Assembly: GCA_945877045.1 (NCBI GenBank) | Contig: CAMCQW010000135.1 | Location: 1-5,827 of the forward strand | Origin: Chryseobacterium gleum | Lineage (GTDB): Bacteria; Bacteroidota; Bacteroidia; Flavobacteriales_D; Crocinitomicaceae | Length of the DNA stretch: 5,827 nt | Direction: 5' to 3' | Shown: positions 5,762 to 5,827 of the stretch, one piece after another | Layout of the letters: every line of letters starts with the position of its first letter | Position numbering within the stretch: position 1 is the stretch's first letter | Position numbers and translations under genes: made by a program | Notes under the pieces: generated by a model | Database searches by the model: none | Told to the model about the DNA's origin: nothing | Seen by the model: only the letters and a program-made list of their open reading frames with translations

Positions 5762-5827
5762 ATGGAATATTTTGATATCTTTTTAATTTGGCAAGGTTGG
5801 GTTTACCTACTAATTTTGACTGTACTA
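5762..5827 (+). CDS. Start of a membrane protein, possibly TerC family (partial)
   Basis: An ATG 4 bp after the menD stop opens a frame that runs to the window edge, giving 22 residues beginning MEYFDIFLIWQGWVYLLILT. The stretch is hydrophobic and would be a first membrane helix. The pattern W-x-x-LL-x-LT-x-L resembles the N-terminus of TerC-type membrane proteins, which continue with a conserved LEIVLGIDN motif that would lie just outside the window. The close spacing suggests co-transcription with menD. The frame is likely real; the family call is tentative because so little is visible. Confidence 0.45.
   Translation, partial: MEYFDIFLIWQGWVYLLILTVL

Overview
The window is AT-rich and looks like a member of the Bacteroidota, probably Flavobacteriales. 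Three upstream regions carry the Bacteroidota -7 promoter box TAnnTTTG, no start codon has a clear Shine-Dalgarno sequence, and the gene order thioesterase / isochorismate synthase / menD is familiar from that phylum. Placing it lower (for example Crocinitomicaceae) would be a guess.

Left part (1-1981): two divergent transport genes. A BcrA-type ABC transporter ATPase, cut by the left edge, reads leftwards. A complete 12-helix MFS exporter reads rightwards. The roughly 155 bp between them holds an operator-like inverted repeat and a -7 box for the MFS gene.

Middle part (1982-2668): a gap of about 510 bp free of protein genes, lying between the convergent MFS gene and a tRNA-Ser(UGA) on the minus strand. 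The gap holds two imperfect copies, about 300 bp apart, of a palindromic repeat of roughly 90-110 bp, plus smaller inverted repeats. The tRNA has a good promoter upstream and an intrinsic terminator downstream.

Right part (2669-5827): a tightly packed rightward operon for the first steps of menaquinone (vitamin K2) synthesis. It consists of a MenI-like hotdog thioesterase, an isochorismate synthase (menF) that starts inside the thioesterase stop codon (TAATG), menD 9 bp later, and 4 bp after menD the first 22 codons of a membrane protein that resembles TerC. MenF makes isochorismate from chorismate and MenD adds the succinyl-semialdehyde unit. The thioesterase would act later, hydrolysing DHNA-CoA.

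I found no unmistakably new system. The points most worth a second look are the very short or absent leaders predicted for the thioesterase, the MFS gene and the tRNA, the paired palindromic repeat whose flanks are conserved while its cores differ, and the operator-like repeat before the exporter.
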